Shown here: positions 62,861 to 64,000 of the stretch, one piece after another
Position numbering within the stretch: position 1 is the first letter of the stretch
Layout: every line of letters starts with the position of its first letter
Assembly: GCF_000282315.2 (NCBI RefSeq)
Contig: NZ_AKJN02000006.1
Coordinates: forward strand, 1,240,001-1,304,000
Source: Pseudomonas sp. GM41(2012)
GTDB taxonomy: Bacteria > Pseudomonadota > Gammaproteobacteria > Pseudomonadales > Pseudomonadaceae
Length of the DNA: 64,000 nt
Direction of reading: 5' to 3'
The notes under the pieces: model-generated
What the model was told of the DNA's origin: nothing
Seen by the model: only the letters and a program-made list of their open reading frames with translations
The model's database searches: none
Program-made: the position numbers and the translations under genes

Positions 62861-63779
62861 GCAACTGCCCCAGGCCCTCGGTAAAACAGGTCGGTGAGCT
62901 CAAGGAAAAACGCTCAAGCAGGCGACTGTTGTCGGCTCGCGAATGTTTGATATCACCGGAACGCGGCGCGTCGTAATTCAATGTCAGGGACCGTCCCAAA
63001 AGCTCGCTTAACGTCGCCGCCAGTTCGTTAACGCTGGTGGATCGGTTAAACCCGACATTGACCGGCTCGTTAATCGGCTCTGACTCACTGACCGCCTGTA
63101 CCAGGACCTTTACCAGGTCATTGACGTATACAAAATCCCTTGTTTGCTCCCCATCGCCATAAACCGTGATGGGGAGTTTTTTTTGCGCCCTCTCGCTGAA
63201 AATGCTGATGACACCGGAGTAAGGCGATGACGGGTCCTGACGGGGTCCGTAAATATTGAAAAACCGCAGAATGACCGGTTCAAGACCGTGTTGGCGTCGG
63301 TAGAAATCGAGAAAGTGTTCGCTGGCCAGTTTGTCGGCGGCATACGGCGTCAGCGGATTCTTGGGCGTGTCTTCGGTAATCGCCATGCCCTCGCCATTGT
63401 TGCCATAGATCGCCGCGCTGGACGCATAAACCACTCGTCTTACGCCTGCCTGGCGCATGGCTTCGCAGATGTTCAGCGTGCCGACGAAATTGCTTTGGTG
63501 AGTCGCGACCGGGTCATCGACCGACGCCTGCACCGAGGCCACCGCCGCCAGATGCACCACCGCGCTACAGTCTTTCATCGCCCGTTCTACCGTCGGCGCG
63601 TCGGCGACATCCCCCACCACCAGGGTCAAATGGCAGCGATCAATCGGCAAATTCGACAATTTTCCACTGGAAAGATCGTCCAGAACCCGAACGCTATAAC
63701 CGCTTTCCAGCAGTGCTTCGACCAGGTGCGAACCGATGAAACCGGCACCGCCCGTCACAAGAATTCGTTCAGCAGTCAT
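62832..63779 (-). CDS. NAD-dependent epimerase/dehydratase (UDP-glucose 4-epimerase-like)
   Basis: 315 residues of the extended SDR family. ILVTGGAGFIGSHLVEALLE is at 5-24, YASSAAIYG near 120, and the catalytic YxxxK is PYAADKLASEHF. NIYGPRQDPSSPYSGVISIF is typical of GalE-like nucleotide-sugar epimerases used for surface polysaccharides. GGGGAG lies before the ATG, inside the end of the upstream gene at 63783. Specific sugar unknown. Confidence 0.9.
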   Translation of the reverse strand: MTAERILVTGGAGFIGSHLVEALLESGYSVRVLDDLSSGKLSNLPIDRCHLTLVVGDVADAPTVERAMKDCSAVVHLAAVASVQASVDDPVATHQSNFVGTLNICEAMRQAGVRRVVYASSAAIYGNNGEGMAITEDTPKNPLTPYAADKLASEHFLDFYRRQHGLEPVILRFFNIYGPRQDPSSPYSGVISIFSERAQKKLPITVYGDGEQTRDFVYVNDLVKVLVQAVSESEPINEPVNVGFNRSTSVNELAATLSELLGRSLTLNYDAPRSGDIKHSRADNSRLLERFSLSSPTCFTEGLGQLLRSIDSGGR

Positions 63780-63782
63780 GAT

Positions 63783-64000
63783 TTATTTACTCCCCGGTGC
63801 AGTGGTGGGTGTTTTATCCATTGCAATGAAGTCGCCTAATTGCGAAATCAGTTCACGGCTGTCACTGAGCATTCGTTGCCAGTCGGTGGGAAAACGAACA
63901 TTCAACGGCAGTTGATCGATTCTCCAGCGCGGCGACAGGGGGTGATCAAACCGGGCGGCGACCTGCAAGCCCATCTCGCTGGCAGCGAACGGCCCACGCA
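63783..64000 (-). CDS. Unrecognised gene, C-terminal 71 residues only
   Basis: The frame is open to the window edge and ends at 63783, 3 nt before the epimerase start, so the two are co-transcribed. The visible part contains RGPFAASEMGLQVAARFDHP, then PRWRIDQLPLNVRFPTDWQR, and ends TTAPGSK. By context it could belong to surface-sugar synthesis, but the fragment shows no recognised domain. Confidence 0.6.
   Translation of the reverse strand, partial: RGPFAASEMGLQVAARFDHPLSPRWRIDQLPLNVRFPTDWQRMLSDSRELISQLGDFIAMDKTPTTAPGSK

Overview
The window reads as a chromosomal segment of a Pseudomonas of the broad P. fluorescens / P. frederiksbergensis / P. mandelii type. This is inferred from protein content (CioAB oxidase with a DUF2474 subunit, the Puu/Pot polyamine block, an MHS transporter, a DUF6124-like protein) and from the many REP/REPIN palindromes with cores such as GTGGGAGCGGGCTTGCTCGC and GGCGAGGGGATTTATCCCC. 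Most of it is GC-rich core-like sequence. One AT-rich islet (about 44.2-47.8 kb) looks foreign. No rRNA, tRNA or CRISPR array was seen.

Layout. 0-3 kb: end of an old yellow enzyme gene, then an SDR, an alpha/beta hydrolase and a quinone-reductase-like MDR, all on the + strand. 3.3-11.9 kb: a MarR-GNAT regulator, a small ABM-like protein, a membrane diguanylate cyclase, a DUF3300/DUF2950 pair, a double universal stress protein, a SleB-like hydrolase and a CAP-domain protein. 11.9-22.7 kb: a respiratory/molybdenum block with cioAB and DUF2474, a YdeP-type molybdoenzyme, moaA, a bestrophin, moeA, moaB, a LysR regulator and moaD. A shared promoter-like element, G(C/T)GATT(A/G)GAC, sits in every intergenic region of this block. 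22.7-30.7 kb: a DeoR regulator, a serine hydrolase, ornithine decarboxylase speC followed by five 166-bp tandem copies that include its own last codons, an MHS transporter, a SpoT-type HD protein and a PH-domain protein. 30.8-36.9 kb: a small secreted protein, a VOC protein, a 197-bp MITE-like element, a SulP transporter, PPK2, a VIT-like membrane protein and a QEGLA-motif metalloprotease-like protein.

37.0-42.6 kb: a probable catabolic operon (flavin monooxygenase, RidA, DUF1028, ArgE-like deacylase, NCS1 permease) with no identified substrate. 42.7-44.1 kb: small genes. 44.3-47.7 kb: the AT-rich islet, with an RHH + EVE-like protein, a zinc-ribbon peptide, a protein with a possible zinc module, a RES-domain protein and an unknown with a glycine-rich hydrophobic stretch. 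This is the best place in the window for an undescribed defence or toxin-antitoxin system.

48.0-59.7 kb: a polyamine block. PuuR, PuuB, PuuC and PuuA run on the - strand. PuuD and a PotABC-type transporter with its binding protein run on the + strand. Together they would import putrescine or spermidine and degrade putrescine through the gamma-glutamylated route to GABA and succinate precursors, while speC 20 kb away makes putrescine. The binding-protein gene has three exact 20-bp tandem repeats in its leader. 59.9-64 kb: ThpR, small proteins, a DUF1428 protein, a lipoprotein, a two-gene small-protein pair, a GalE-like epimerase and the end of an unrecognised gene.
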